Assembly (NCBI GenBank): GCA_940746715.1
Contig: CALNWN010000015.1
Location: forward strand, 1-64,000
Source: an uncultured Paraburkholderia sp.
GTDB lineage: Bacteria > Pseudomonadota > Gammaproteobacteria > Burkholderiales > Burkholderiaceae
Length of the DNA: 64,000 nucleotides
Direction of reading: 5' to 3'
How positions within the stretch are numbered: position 1 is the stretch's first letter; the number at the start of each line of letters is the position of its first letter. A program made the position numbers and the translations under genes. Shown here one piece after another: positions 17,602-27,843 of the stretch. Under the pieces are notes generated by a model. That model was not told where the DNA came from. It searched no databases and saw only the letters and a list, made by a program, of their open reading frames with translations.

Positions 17602-20601
17602 TTACTGGCAAACCTCGCATTCGTCGAAGCCGGGATCGCCCGGACGCATCATGCACACGGGACCGTCAGCTTCGGCCGCTGCTTCAACTGCAACGGCCGG
17701 TGCTGCCGCCTGAAGGCCGCCAGCACCGCCGCTCATGCCGAAGCCGCCTGCCGCGCCGCCGCTAATCCCACCCGCGCCGCCGGCACCTTCACCGCCACCC
17801 GAACTGACCGCGTTGAGCGCGCCGTGAGCAACCGTCGATTTCTCGACGTGCGTGGCCGCCATCGTGCGGAGGTAGTAGGTGGTCTTCAGGCCGCGCACCC
17901 AGGCGAGCTTGTAAATCTCGTCGAGCTTCTTACCCGATGCGCCCGCCATGTAGATGTTCAGCGACTGTGCCTGGTCGATCCACTTCTGACGGCGCGAAGC
18001 TGCTTCGACGAGCCACTTCGGATCGACTTCGAACGCGGTCGCGTAGATCGCGCGGAGGTCCGCCGGAATGCGGTCGATGCGCGAGAGCGTGCCGTCGAAG
18101 TACTTCAGGTCGGCGACCATCACCTCGTCCCACAGGCCACGTGCCTTCAGGTCGCGCACTAGGTAGTCGTTGACGACCGTGAACTCGCCCGACAAGTTCG
18201 ACTTCACATACAGGTTCTGGAACGTCGGCTCGATGCAGGCCGACACGCCGATGATGTTCGAGATGGTCGCCGTCGGCGCGATCGCGATGCAGTTCGAGTT
18301 GCGCATGCCGTAGGTGGCGATGCGCGAACGCAGCTCCGTCCAGTCCATCGACTCGCTCGAATCCACTTCCACATAGCCGCCGCGCGCCTCGGCGAGCAGC
18401 CTGACCGAGTCTTGCGGGAGGATGCCGCGATCCCACAGCGAGCCGCGATAGCTCGAGTAGCGGCCGCGCTCCTGCGCCAGTTCCGTCGACGCGTAGTACG
18501 CGTAGTAGCAGACTGCTTCCATGGACGTGTCCGCGAACTTGACCGCTTCTTCCGACGCATACGGCGTGCGCAGCAGATGCAGGCAGTCCTGGAAGCCCAT
18601 GATGCCCATGCCGACCGGACGGTGCTTCAGGTTCGAGTTACGCGCCTTCGCCACCGCGTAGTAGTTGATGTCGATCACGTTGTCGAGCATGCGCATCGCG
18701 ACGCTGACCGTGCGCTTCAGCTTGTCGTGGTCGAGCGCGAGCGTGCCGTCGGCCTGTTCCTTCAGATGCGCGACGAGGTTCACCGAGCCCAGGTTGCAGA
18801 CGGCGATTTCGGCGTCGCTCGTGTTCAGCGTGATTTCGGTGCACAGATTCGACGAGTGCACGACGCCCACGTGCTGTTGCGGCGAGCGCACATTGCACGG
18901 ATCCTTGAACGTGATCCACGGGTGGCCGGTTTCGAACAGCATGCCGAGCATCTTCCGCCACAGCTGAGCCGCCGGAATCTTCTTGAACAGCTTGATCTCG
19001 CCGCGCGCGACCTTGTCTTCGTAAGCCGTGTAAGCCGCTTCGAATTCGGCGCCGAACTTGTCGTGTAGATCCGGGCAGGTGGACGGCGAGAACAGCGTCC
19101 AGTCGCCGCCTTCCATCACACGCTTCATGAACAGGTCGGGAATCCAGTTCGCCGTGTTCATGTCGTGCGTGCGGCGACGGTCGTCGCCCGTGTTCTTGCG
19201 CAGCTCCAGGAACTCTTCGATGTCGAGGTGCCACGTCTCCAGGTACGCGCACACTGCGCCCTTGCGCTTGCCGCCCTGGTTCACGGCCACGGCCGTGTCG
19301 TTGACGACCTTCAGGAACGGCACGACGCCTTGCGACTTGCCGTTGGTGCCCTTGATGTGCGAGCCGAGCGCGCGCACGCGCGTCCAGTCGTTGCCGAGGC
19401 CGCCGGCGAACTTCGAGAGCAGCGCGTTTTCCTTCAGCGCTTCGTAGATGCCGTCAAGGTCGTCGTCGACCGTCGTCAGATAGCACGACGACAGTTGCGA
19501 GCGGCGCGTGCCCGAGTTGAATAGCGTCGGCGTGGACGACATGAAGTCGAAGCTCGACAGCACGTTGTAAAACTCGATGGCGCGCGCTTCACGGTCGATC
19601 TCGTTCAGCGACAAGCCCATCGCGACACGCATAAAGAATGCCTGGGGCATTTCGATACGCACGCCGTCGTGATGCAGGAAGTAACGGTCATACAGCGTTT
19701 GCAGACCGAGGTAGCCGAACTGCAGGTCGCGGTTCGCGTCGAGCGCGGCGCCGAAACGCTTCAGGTCGAACTGCAGCAGCTTGTCGTCGAGCAGTTCGGC
19801 TTGCACGCCGCGCTTGATGAACTGCGGGAAGTATTCGGCGTAACGCTCGCCCATTTCGGCTTGCGTCACTTCTTCTTCGAGAATCTCGCTGCGGATGGTG
19901 TGCAGCAGAATGCGCGCCGTGACCTGGCTGTAGGCCGGATCTTTTTCGATCATGGTGCGCGCGGCGAGAATGGCCGAGTCGTAGACCTGGCTCATCGGCA
20001 CGCCGTCGTACAGGTTCTTCACCGTTTCGGCGACGATCGGCTCGGCGCTGACGGCGTCGCCCAGATTCGCGCAAGCCGACTCGATGATGCCGCGCAGCGC
20101 CGCCATATCGAGCGGACGGGTGACGCCGTTGTCGGTGACGGTGACGGTGAGGCCCGGCGTGCTCGCGGCCGCCTGCTCGTCGTGACCGCGCGCCTGCGTG
20201 CGCTTCTCGCGATACAGCACGTAGGCACGCGCGACGTTGTGCTCGCCGCCGCGCATGAGCGCGAGTTCGACCTGATCCTGAATGTCTTCGATATGGAACG
20301 TGCCGCCGTTCGGACGGCTGCGCAAGAGCGCGCGCACCACGTTCTGCGTGAGTTGCTCGACCAGTTCGCGCACGCGTGCCGACGCCGCGCCTTGACCACC
20401 GTTGACGGCGAGGAAGGCCTTCGTCACGGCGATGGCGATCTTCGACGGCTCGAACGACACGACGCTGCCATTACGGCGGATCACCTTGTAGTCGGCATAC
20501 GTCGCTTGCGGCGCGAGCGCCTGAGCGCCTTGTGCCTGGCCGAAAGCCTGGCCAGTCGGCGATCCCTCATACCGGGTCGTCACATTGTCGGTGGTTTGCA
20601 T
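17602..20601 (-). CDS. nrdA: Class Ia ribonucleotide reductase, alpha subunit
   Basis: Catalytic subunit that reduces ribonucleoside diphosphates. 999 aa from ATG 20601, which has AGGAG 8 nt upstream (a TTG 6 nt earlier is less likely). The N-terminal ATP-cone (VIRRNGSVVSFEPSKIAIAV, about 40-130) gives allosteric activity control. The active site shows SSCYLTTVDDD, SNLCTEITLN (Cys and Glu of the NxCxE motif) and AVCNLGSVNL. Near the C-terminus a long Gly/Ala linker leads to the redox pair ECEVCQ at the very end, which re-reduces the active site. The upstream control region is unusually well marked (20870-21019). Confidence 0.97.
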   Translation of the reverse strand: MQTTDNVTTRYEGSPTGQAFGQAQGAQALAPQATYADYKVIRRNGSVVSFEPSKIAIAVTKAFLAVNGGQGAASARVRELVEQLTQNVVRALLRSRPNGGTFHIEDIQDQVELALMRGGEHNVARAYVLYREKRTQARGHDEQAAASTPGLTVTVTDNGVTRPLDMAALRGIIESACANLGDAVSAEPIVAETVKNLYDGVPMSQVYDSAILAARTMIEKDPAYSQVTARILLHTIRSEILEEEVTQAEMGERYAEYFPQFIKRGVQAELLDDKLLQFDLKRFGAALDANRDLQFGYLGLQTLYDRYFLHHDGVRIEMPQAFFMRVAMGLSLNEIDREARAIEFYNVLSSFDFMSSTPTLFNSGTRRSQLSSCYLTTVDDDLDGIYEALKENALLSKFAGGLGNDWTRVRALGSHIKGTNGKSQGVVPFLKVVNDTAVAVNQGGKRKGAVCAYLETWHLDIEEFLELRKNTGDDRRRTHDMNTANWIPDLFMKRVMEGGDWTLFSPSTCPDLHDKFGAEFEAAYTAYEDKVARGEIKLFKKIPAAQLWRKMLGMLFETGHPWITFKDPCNVRSPQQHVGVVHSSNLCTEITLNTSDAEIAVCNLGSVNLVAHLKEQADGTLALDHDKLKRTVSVAMRMLDNVIDINYYAVAKARNSNLKHRPVGMGIMGFQDCLHLLRTPYASEEAVKFADTSMEAVCYYAYYASTELAQERGRYSSYRGSLWDRGILPQDSVRLLAEARGGYVEVDSSESMDWTELRSRIATYGMRNSNCIAIAPTATISNIIGVSACIEPTFQNLYVKSNLSGEFTVVNDYLVRDLKARGLWDEVMVADLKYFDGTLSRIDRIPADLRAIYATAFEVDPKWLVEAASRRQKWIDQAQSLNIYMAGASGKKLDEIYKLAWVRGLKTTYYLRTMAATHVEKSTVAHGALNAVSSGGGEGAGGAGGISGGAAGGFGMSGGAGGLQAAAPAVAVEAAAEADGPVCMMRPGDPGFDECEVCQ

Positions 20602-20869
20602 GTGCAAAGCTCCTGGTCCTGGAAATGTTGCGGCGAGTGCCGCGGATTAAAACGAACGCTGCGCCGCCGCGTGCGCAAGCGATGAGGTGCAAAAAAGACC
20701 GGCCTTGGCGGCTGGCGGGATGCGACTGCGATGAAGCCTGATTCGAATTCGTAACGGTCTTCTTCGTAGGTGTCGCGATCACTCTCAGCCCTTTCCTGAT
20801 GCTTTCTGGTTGCCGCCGGTTGGTCTTGACCGGCGCGCCGCAGGAATTTTTTTCGCTGCCTGGAATGCT

Positions 20870-20902
20870 TGCGGCGCCATGCTCCGGGAGCGGGGCGCCG
20901 CA
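20870..20902. promoter_or_regulatory. Long near-perfect palindrome in the nrdA leader
   Basis: TGCGGCGCC (20870-20878) and GGCGCCGCA (20894-20902) are perfect inverted repeats enclosing the second palindrome GCTCC-G-GGAGC. The block lies between the promoter/NrdR/DnaA sites and the nrdA start, inside the predicted leader of about 385 nt. No U-run follows on the minus strand, so it is not a standard terminator. It may be an RNA structure or a protein site; function unknown. Confidence 0.5.
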
Positions 20903-20917
20903 GACTTGTGCACGCAG

Positions 20918-20950
20918 TTATGCACTCGGTTATTCACACAGTTATACACA
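20918..20950 (+). promoter_or_regulatory. Three DnaA-box-like sites in 12-bp register
   Basis: TTATGCACT (20918-20926), TTATTCACA (20930-20938) and TTATACACA (20942-20950) start exactly 12 bp apart, within a 12-bp direct repeat of the form CAGTTATNCACA. The last two fit the DnaA consensus TTATNCACA exactly; the first differs at the final base. They lie in the nrdA leader just downstream of the promoter. In E. coli nrdAB expression is known to be tuned by DnaA boxes near the promoter, so a similar link of replication initiation to dNTP supply is a reasonable inference. Confidence 0.65.
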
Positions 20951-20955
20951 GGACG

Positions 20956-20969
20956 CACAATATCTAGTG
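20956..20969. promoter_or_regulatory. NrdR box 1
   Basis: CACAATATCTAGTG fits the NrdR palindrome (consensus like ACACWATATATWGTGT). It lies about 20 bp downstream of the predicted transcription start of nrdA. Its partner begins exactly 31 bp away (20987), three helical turns, the spacing known for paired NrdR boxes. Confidence 0.75.
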
Positions 20970-20986
20970 CGTAACTGAATGTGTGG

Positions 20987-21000
20987 CACCAAGTATAGTG
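20987..21000. promoter_or_regulatory. NrdR box 2, overlapping the nrdA -10
   Basis: CACCAAGTATAGTG is a weaker match to the NrdR consensus, with the right half (TATAGTG) best preserved. It covers the -10 element TATACT (minus strand, 20992-20997), so an NrdR oligomer bound here and at box 1 would block RNA polymerase when ATP/dATP status signals excess deoxynucleotides. nrdR itself is not in this window. Confidence 0.7.
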
Positions 21001-21019
21001 GACTTTCAAGACAGATCAA
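20992..21019 (-). promoter_or_regulatory. Predicted sigma70 promoter of nrdA
   Basis: On minus: TTGATC (21014-21019) and TATACT (20992-20997) with a 16-bp spacer. The predicted start is near 20985, giving a leader of about 385 nt before the nrdA ATG. Support comes mainly from the position of the two NrdR boxes across it. Confidence 0.5.
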
Positions 21020-21137
21020 ATCGTTTTATTTGCTTCCGACGTCTTGACTTTTGGCTCGCGCGACGCGAAGCCGCCTCCCCGGGGAACAAGGCTGCGCCTC
21101 GTTCTCCTCGCATGACGCGAGCTCGCGCGAAGGGACG

Positions 21138-21734
21138 TTACGGCGTTTTTGAAAACTTGAGATAGGGGAAATACCGATCCGCGAGCGCGGTGTCGGATTG
21201 CAGGCGCGCCCACTCGAAGTGAGGCCCTGGGTCGGTCTTGCGGCCAGGCGCAATGTCGGCGTGGCCGGCGAGTGCCTCGATCGGATAGCGCGACGCGAGC
21301 GCGGTGACGAGCGCGCTCAGCGTGTCGTATTGCGCCGCCTCGAAAGCGGTCGTGTCGCTGCCTTCGAGTTCGATGCCGATGGAGAAATCATTGCAGCGCT
21401 CGCGGCCGAAAAAGTTGGACGGCCCGGCGTGCCACGCGCGCTCGTTGCACGACACGAACTGTTCGAGCGCGCCGTCGCGATGAATCACGAAATGCGCCGA
21501 CACGCGCACGCCGCGCAGGTGCGTGTCGTAGTACGGGTGAGCGTTGCAGTCGAGCGTGTTGAGGAAGAGTTCGGCGATCGCCGTGCCGCCGAATTCGTCG
21601 GGCGGCAAGCTGATGTTGTGCACGACGATCAGCGTGGGCACCGCGCCTTGCGGCCGTGCCTCGACATTCGGCGAGGGCAGTTTGCGTGCTTGCGCGACCC
21701 AACCGTCTGCGTCGACGGTGAATTCGACGCTCAT
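21138..21734 (-). CDS. ampD: 1,6-anhydro-MurNAc-L-alanine amidase (cytosolic)
   Basis: Splits anhydro-muropeptides for murein recycling, feeding Mpl, and thereby keeps beta-lactamase inducers low. 198 aa, amidase_2 fold without signal peptide. Zinc ligands match AmpD: His39 (LIVVHNISLPP), His158 (GHADIAPGRKTDPG) and Asp168; the family motif IGIELEG lies near 119-125. The ATG at 21734 originally overlapped the PP0621 stop as ATGA. Because that upstream gene is frameshifted, its current frame runs straight into ampD without a stop. The gap up to the nrdA control region (21020-21137) shows nothing else. Confidence 0.95.
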   Translation of the reverse strand: MSVEFTVDADGWVAQARKLPSPNVEARPQGAVPTLIVVHNISLPPDEFGGTAIAELFLNTLDCNAHPYYDTHLRGVRVSAHFVIHRDGALEQFVSCNERAWHAGPSNFFGRERCNDFSIGIELEGSDTTAFEAAQYDTLSALVTALASRYPIEALAGHADIAPGRKTDPGPHFEWARLQSDTALADRYFPYLKFSKTP

Positions 21735-22058
21735 CGAGCGTCGCGGCCCGTGGGTCGCGCGCCGTGCCGCTGCGCATGCGCGGCGCTGCAGAATGCCTCT
21801 CCAGGCGACGACGACGGAATCGCTCTTCGGCGCATGCACGCCGCACTCGACGCAGCGGATCATCGGCTCGGCGAGTTGCGGCGCGCCGGACTGACGCGCG
21901 GCGCCGTTGCGGTTGTCGGCCTTGTCGGCCGCCCCGCGTGCGCCATCCGCGCCGGTACGTTGCGCCGTGTGCGCGTCATGACGGCGCAGCGCCTTCACGA
22001 GCCACTGGCCGACGATGAACAGCAGGATCAGCAAAAAAAAATTTGTCGCATGGGACAC
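21731..22058 (-). pseudogene. PP0621-family small zinc-finger membrane protein, 3' frameshift
   Basis: Starts at GTG 22058, two bases after the ccsA-like stop: a membrane segment (SHATNFFLLILLFIVGQWLV), a polar linker, then RCVECGVHAPKSDSVVV, the first half of a zinc-binding knuckle. The second half (AFCSAAHAQRHG and the tail ending RDAR) is in another frame and would end at the TGA overlapping the ampD start. One extra T near 21803-21804 (GCC-T-GGAGAG) explains the shift. In the present frame translation continues as RGILQRRACAAA into ampD, so a fusion of about 306 aa could be made. A run of nine T near the start encodes NFFL. Confidence 0.75.
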
Positions 22059-22060
22059 GC

Positions 22061-23011
22061 TTACACTACAGCACGGTGCAGCAGCACCTCGAAAACAAAA
22101 CGGCTGCCGACATAAGCCAGCAGCAGCGCGACGAACGACGCCAGCACCCAGCGCAACGCAGCGCGGCCGCGCCAGCCGGAGATCTTGCGCGCGCTCAGCA
22201 GCGCGCCGAACATCACCCAAGAAAGAATGGCGAACACGGTCTTGTGGTCGAGGCTGAGCGCCCGGTCGACCAGTTGCTCGCTGAACAGAATGCCCGACAC
22301 GAGCGTCAGCGTAAGCAGCACGAAGCCCGCGCCGATCAGACGGAACAGCAGCTTCTCCAGCGTGAGCAGCGGCGGCAGCGTGTCGAGCCAACTGGATAGC
22401 CAGCCGTTGCCGGCTGCGGCGACGTGCCGCTGCGCGATGCCGCCGCGCATGGCAGCATGCAGACGCCGCTCGACGAGCAGCATCAGGACGGCGTGCAGCG
22501 CCGCGATGGCGAACAGTCCATAGGCGATGTTGGCGATCAGAAAGTGCAGCTTGAACAGGGGCGCGGCCGAATACGGCAGCACGCGCACGCCGTTGAACGC
22601 AAGCGGCAAAAGCGAAGCGACGCAAGCGAGCGGCAGCACGAGGAGCCGCAGCCCGTCGAGCGGAAAGAAAAAGCTTTCTATCCAGTAGATGCCGGCGCCG
22701 AGCCAGAACATGGCGGAGAGCGCGAAGGCGAAGCCGAACACCATCGCATTCTGCGGAAAGATCGTGGTGTGCAGCAGCACGCCGTGCGCGAGGAGCGCCA
22801 CGAACAACAGCGCGCGGCCCGACGAGCTCATGCCGGAAGCCGCGGCGCCGGCCAACCCCGGCTGCGCAGGACCGCTCGTCATGGCGGCGGCGGGCAGAGG
22901 CGGGATGCTCTCCAGCATGGGGCGCGATCCGGCGTGCCGGTGCGAGCGCCAGCCGGCCACGGCGAGTCCGCCATAGAGGAGCGCGGTGAGGGCATACAGT
23001 ACAATATCCAT
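22061..23011 (-). CDS. CcsA/HemX-like cytochrome c assembly membrane protein
   Basis: 316 aa, about eight predicted transmembrane segments (first IVLYALTALLYGGLAVAG). Resembles the YpjD/CcsA-like group found next to ffh in many beta- and gamma-proteobacteria. Candidate heme-liganding histidines lie in ALLAHGVLLH, LHFLIANIAYG and SLDHKTVFAILSW. The classic tryptophan-rich WWD motif of full CcsA is not obvious, so a direct role in cytochrome c maturation is not certain. It is divergent from ffh (80 bp between starts). Confidence 0.85.
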   Translation of the reverse strand: MDIVLYALTALLYGGLAVAGWRSHRHAGSRPMLESIPPLPAAAMTSGPAQPGLAGAAASGMSSSGRALLFVALLAHGVLLHTTIFPQNAMVFGFAFALSAMFWLGAGIYWIESFFFPLDGLRLLVLPLACVASLLPLAFNGVRVLPYSAAPLFKLHFLIANIAYGLFAIAALHAVLMLLVERRLHAAMRGGIAQRHVAAAGNGWLSSWLDTLPPLLTLEKLLFRLIGAGFVLLTLTLVSGILFSEQLVDRALSLDHKTVFAILSWVMFGALLSARKISGWRGRAALRWVLASFVALLLAYVGSRFVFEVLLHRAVV

Positions 23012-23091
23012 ATTTGAAGTTTACACTAGGCCTCTGCTCCGCGACGTCTTCCGCTTCGCGCCCGCCCGGGCCGCACTGTTCATCGCTCCCC

Positions 23092-24459
23092 ATGCTCGAC
23101 AATCTGACTCAACGGATGGCGCGCGTCGTCAAGACGCTGCGCGGCGAAGCCCGGCTCACTGAGGCGAACACCCAAGAAATGCTGCGCGAAGTGCGTCTCG
23201 CGCTGCTGGAAGCGGACGTGGCGCTGCCCGTCGTGCGCGAGTTCATCGCGAAGGTCAAGGAGAAGGCGCTCGGCGAGGAAGTCATCAGCAGCCTGTCGCC
23301 GGGCCAGGCGCTCGTCGGCGTGGTGCAGCGCGAGCTGACGGCGGTCATCGGCGGCGACTACGAAGGCAAGGCCTCGGAGCTGAATCTCACCGTCACGCCG
23401 CCGGCCGTCATTCTGATGGCGGGTCTGCAAGGCGCGGGCAAGACGACCACGGTCGGCAAGCTCGCCAAGCTGCTGCGCGAGAAGTACAGGAAGAAGGTGC
23501 TGACCGTTTCGTGCGACGTCTACCGCCCCGCTGCTATCGCGCAGTTGAAGACGGTGACCGAGCAGGTCGGCGCGGACTTCTTCCCGTCGGAACCGGATCA
23601 GAAGCCCGTCGACATCGCGCGTGCCGCGGTGGACTGGGCGAAGCGCCACTATCACGACGTGCTGCTCGTCGACACGGCCGGCCGTCTGGGTATCGACGAG
23701 GCGATGATGCAGGAAATCGCCGCGCTGCACAGCACGCTGAAGCCGGTGGAAACGCTCTTCGTCGTGGATGCGATGCTCGGCCAGGACGCGGTCAACACCG
23801 CGAAGGCATTTAGCGACGCGCTGCCGCTCACCGGCGTCGTGCTCACCAAGCTCGACGGCGACTCGCGCGGCGGCGCCGCGCTTTCCGTGCGCCACGTGAC
23901 GGGCAAGCCGATCAAGTTCGTCGGTGTCGCCGAAAAGCTGGACGGGCTGGAAGTCTTCTACCCGGACCGGATGGCCAACCGGATTCTCGGCATGGGCGAC
24001 ATTCTCGCCCTCGTCGAAGAAGCGCAACGCGGCGTGGACGTCCAGGCCGCGCAAAAACTCGCCGACAAGGTCAAGAAAGGCGGCGACTTCGATCTGAACG
24101 ATTTCCGCGCGCAGCTCACGCAAATGAAGGGCATGGGAGGGCTGTCGTCGCTCATGGACAAGCTGCCCGCGCAGTTCCAGCAGGCGGCCGCCGGCGCCGA
24201 CATGAGCCAGGCCGAAAAGCAGATGCGCCGCATGGAAGGCATCATCAACTCCATGACGCCGCTCGAGCGCGCCAAGCCGGATCTCATCAAGGCGACGCGC
24301 AAGCGCCGCATCGCCGCGGGCGCAGGCGTGCAGGTGCAGGAAGTCAACCGCATGCTCAACCAGTACGATCAGATGCGCACCATGATGAAGAAGCTGAAGG
24401 GCGGCAATCTGCAAAAGATGATGCGCGGCATGAAGGGCATGTTGCCCGGCATGCGCTAA
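23092..24459 (+). CDS. ffh: Signal recognition particle protein (GTPase)
   Basis: Binds signal sequences and 4.5S RNA and targets ribosomes to FtsY at the membrane. 455 aa. The start was set at MLDNLTQRMARVVKTLRG, the conserved Ffh N-terminus; a longer in-frame extension (23014) is not conserved. The G domain shows GLQGAGKTTT (about 107-116), DTAGRL and TKLDGDSRGG. The M domain is methionine-rich (MKGMGGLSSLMDKLP, ending KMMRGMKGMLPGMR) with the RNA-binding RKRRIAAGAG. Essential and intact. Confidence 0.98.
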   Translation: MLDNLTQRMARVVKTLRGEARLTEANTQEMLREVRLALLEADVALPVVREFIAKVKEKALGEEVISSLSPGQALVGVVQRELTAVIGGDYEGKASELNLTVTPPAVILMAGLQGAGKTTTVGKLAKLLREKYRKKVLTVSCDVYRPAAIAQLKTVTEQVGADFFPSEPDQKPVDIARAAVDWAKRHYHDVLLVDTAGRLGIDEAMMQEIAALHSTLKPVETLFVVDAMLGQDAVNTAKAFSDALPLTGVVLTKLDGDSRGGAALSVRHVTGKPIKFVGVAEKLDGLEVFYPDRMANRILGMGDILALVEEAQRGVDVQAAQKLADKVKKGGDFDLNDFRAQLTQMKGMGGLSSLMDKLPAQFQQAAAGADMSQAEKQMRRMEGIINSMTPLERAKPDLIKATRKRRIAAGAGVQVQEVNRMLNQYDQMRTMMKKLKGGNLQKMMRGMKGMLPGMR

Positions 24460-24580
24460 GCTTTAGCAACACGGCGGCGCGCAGGGTGTCCACGCAAGCG
24501 CCAGCCGCCGTCTCGAAAGAAGAATTGGTTGTGAGCACTCCCGCTCACACTATGTATACCGTTACCGCCCGTCAGACGTC

Positions 24581-25132
24581 ATGAACCGCGAAGAAGCTTT
24601 CCATATTTTCAGCCACTCCGAAGAAATCGTTTCGGCCGACGAGGTGAATGCGTCGATCAGCGGCATGGCGGCCGCCATCCGCGCCGAAATGAGCGAGGAC
24701 TTCCCGCTCGTGCTCTCGGTCATGGGCGGCGCGGCGGTGTTCACCGGCATGCTGCTGCCGCACCTCGATTTCCCGCTCGAGTTCGACTACATCCACCTGA
24801 CGCGCTACCGCAACACTACGAAGGGCGGCAACGAGATGCAATGGCGCGTGGCGCCGGCGGAGTCGGTGAAGGATCGCGTGGTGCTCGTACTCGACGATAT
24901 TCTCGACGAAGGCGAAACGATGGCCGCGATCCGCGACCGTATTCTCGCAATGGGCGCAAAGCGCTTCCTGAGCGCGGTGCTGTGCGAGAAGATCATTCCG
25001 AAGGCGAAGCCGCTGCGCCCCGACTTCTGCGGCTTTGAAGTGTCGGACCGCTATGTGTTCGGCTGCGGTATGGACGCCAAGGGTTACTGGCGCAACCTGC
25101 CGACTATTCGCGCGCTGACTGAAGGCGCTTGA
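24581..25132 (+). CDS. Hypoxanthine-guanine phosphoribosyltransferase
   Basis: 183 aa purine-salvage enzyme transferring ribose-5-phosphate from PRPP to hypoxanthine or guanine. The PRPP-binding signature VLVLDDILDEGETM is at about 101-114. The N-terminal MNREEAFHIFSHSEEIVS and the substrate-side DYIHLTRYRNTTKGGNEMQW are typical of the beta-proteobacterial enzyme. It lies 121 bp after ffh and is followed by a strong terminator at 25183-25210. Confidence 0.92.
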   Translation: MNREEAFHIFSHSEEIVSADEVNASISGMAAAIRAEMSEDFPLVLSVMGGAAVFTGMLLPHLDFPLEFDYIHLTRYRNTTKGGNEMQWRVAPAESVKDRVVLVLDDILDEGETMAAIRDRILAMGAKRFLSAVLCEKIIPKAKPLRPDFCGFEVSDRYVFGCGMDAKGYWRNLPTIRALTEGA

Positions 25133-25182
25133 GTCCCGGCATGGGCCGCATGGGCCGGTAGCCTGTAGCAAGCGAAAGCAGG

Positions 25183-25210
25183 AAAAAAGCGGCCCGCCGG
25201 GCCGCTTTTT
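25183..25210 (+). terminator. Rho-independent terminator after the HGPRT gene
   Basis: AAAAAAGCGGCCC-GCC-GGGCCGCTTTTT: a 7-bp GC stem extended by A-T pairs, short loop and T-run, 50 bp after the stop. Because the left arm begins with A's it can also act on the minus strand, ending marC transcripts coming from the right. Confidence 0.9.
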
Positions 25211-25262
25211 CATTTGCGCAACGAATCGCGCGAAGCGGCGCCGAAGCAACAGCGTGCCCGCT

Positions 25263-25864
25263 TCACAGTTGATGCACGAACGCGCGAATACCGCCTAGCA
25301 TCATCTCCACCGAAATCGCGCGACCAGCACGAGCCCCATCAGACGCTCGAAGGCCATCATGGTGCGCTCGCCGAGCCACGCCTGAATGCGCTCGGCCAGC
25401 ATCAGCATCACGGCGCAGACAATCATCGTGACAGTCAGCGCGCCGATCCACTCGAACATCTTGCCGGGCGCCTGCGACGTCAACAGCATCACCGTTGCGA
25501 GCGCCGACGGCCCCGCGAGCGCCGGAATGGCGAGCGGCACGATAAGCGGCTCGCCGCCGCGCGTGTCGCCGCCGAACGGACCGTCCGGGTGCGGAAACAC
25601 CATACGCAGCGCAATCAGAAACAGCACGATGCCGCCGCCGATGCGCAACGACTGGTCTGTGAGACTCATCATGCGCAGAAAGCGGTCGCCGAGCACCATG
25701 AACAGCAGCAGGATCGCAAACGCGATCGCGACCTCGCGCAGAATCACGGCGGTGCGCCGCTTCGGCGACACCCCGCGCAGACAGCTGATGAAGAGCGGAA
25801 TGTTGCCGAGCGGGTCGGTGATGAGAATCAGCAGGACGGTCGCGGACAGGAAGGTGTACTCCAC
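25263..25864 (-). pseudogene. marC: MarC-family membrane protein with a late frameshift
   Basis: A MarC/UPF0056 inner-membrane protein of unknown function, about six transmembrane segments. It starts at GTG 25864 (EYTFLSATVLLILITDPLGNIP), 12 bp after proS on the same strand. The family motif PLAIPALAGPSALATVMLL is present. At 25317-25323 an extra CG in a CGCG run turns LVA-ISVEMMLGGIRAFVHQL into LVARFRWR and a premature stop, so the last 17 or so residues, including most of the final helix, are lost. Minor damage; partial function is possible. Confidence 0.75.
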
Positions 25865-25876
25865 CGTCCGCTCCGC

Positions 25877-27613
<1,737 letters not shown>

Positions 27614-27843
27614 TCAGATTTTCCAAAAGCGGCGGCTCCGGAGGGACCCGCCCGAAAGGGTGAAAACAGGAAATACACGGCTTGGGCGCCCGAGCCCTGC
27701 TGCGCGGCGGCGCCACTGCGCAGCCGTCGCCGCCGTGCAAGGGATGACGCACGGGAAACTTGACAGGCTACCCCAAATGCAGGCTATTTGCGGCGAATCG
27801 TTCCATTCTGGTGCGAATCGGTGCGTCAGGGCCGTTATCTGTT

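Noticed and set aside
20785..21009. Short 74-aa frame across the nrdA control region
   Set aside because: It would start inside the predicted -10/NrdR region, has no ribosome binding site that I can see, and is better explained as regulatory DNA.
22033..22041. Run of nine A's as a phase-variation switch in PP0621
   Set aside because: The run is in frame with a good membrane segment on both sides and no alternate product is evident; one sequence cannot show variation.
21138..23102. Single 654-codon minus-strand protein
   Set aside because: It is a chance open frame that overlaps the ccsA-like gene in the wrong frame before entering the PP0621 and ampD frame; only the part from 22058 down is meaningful.
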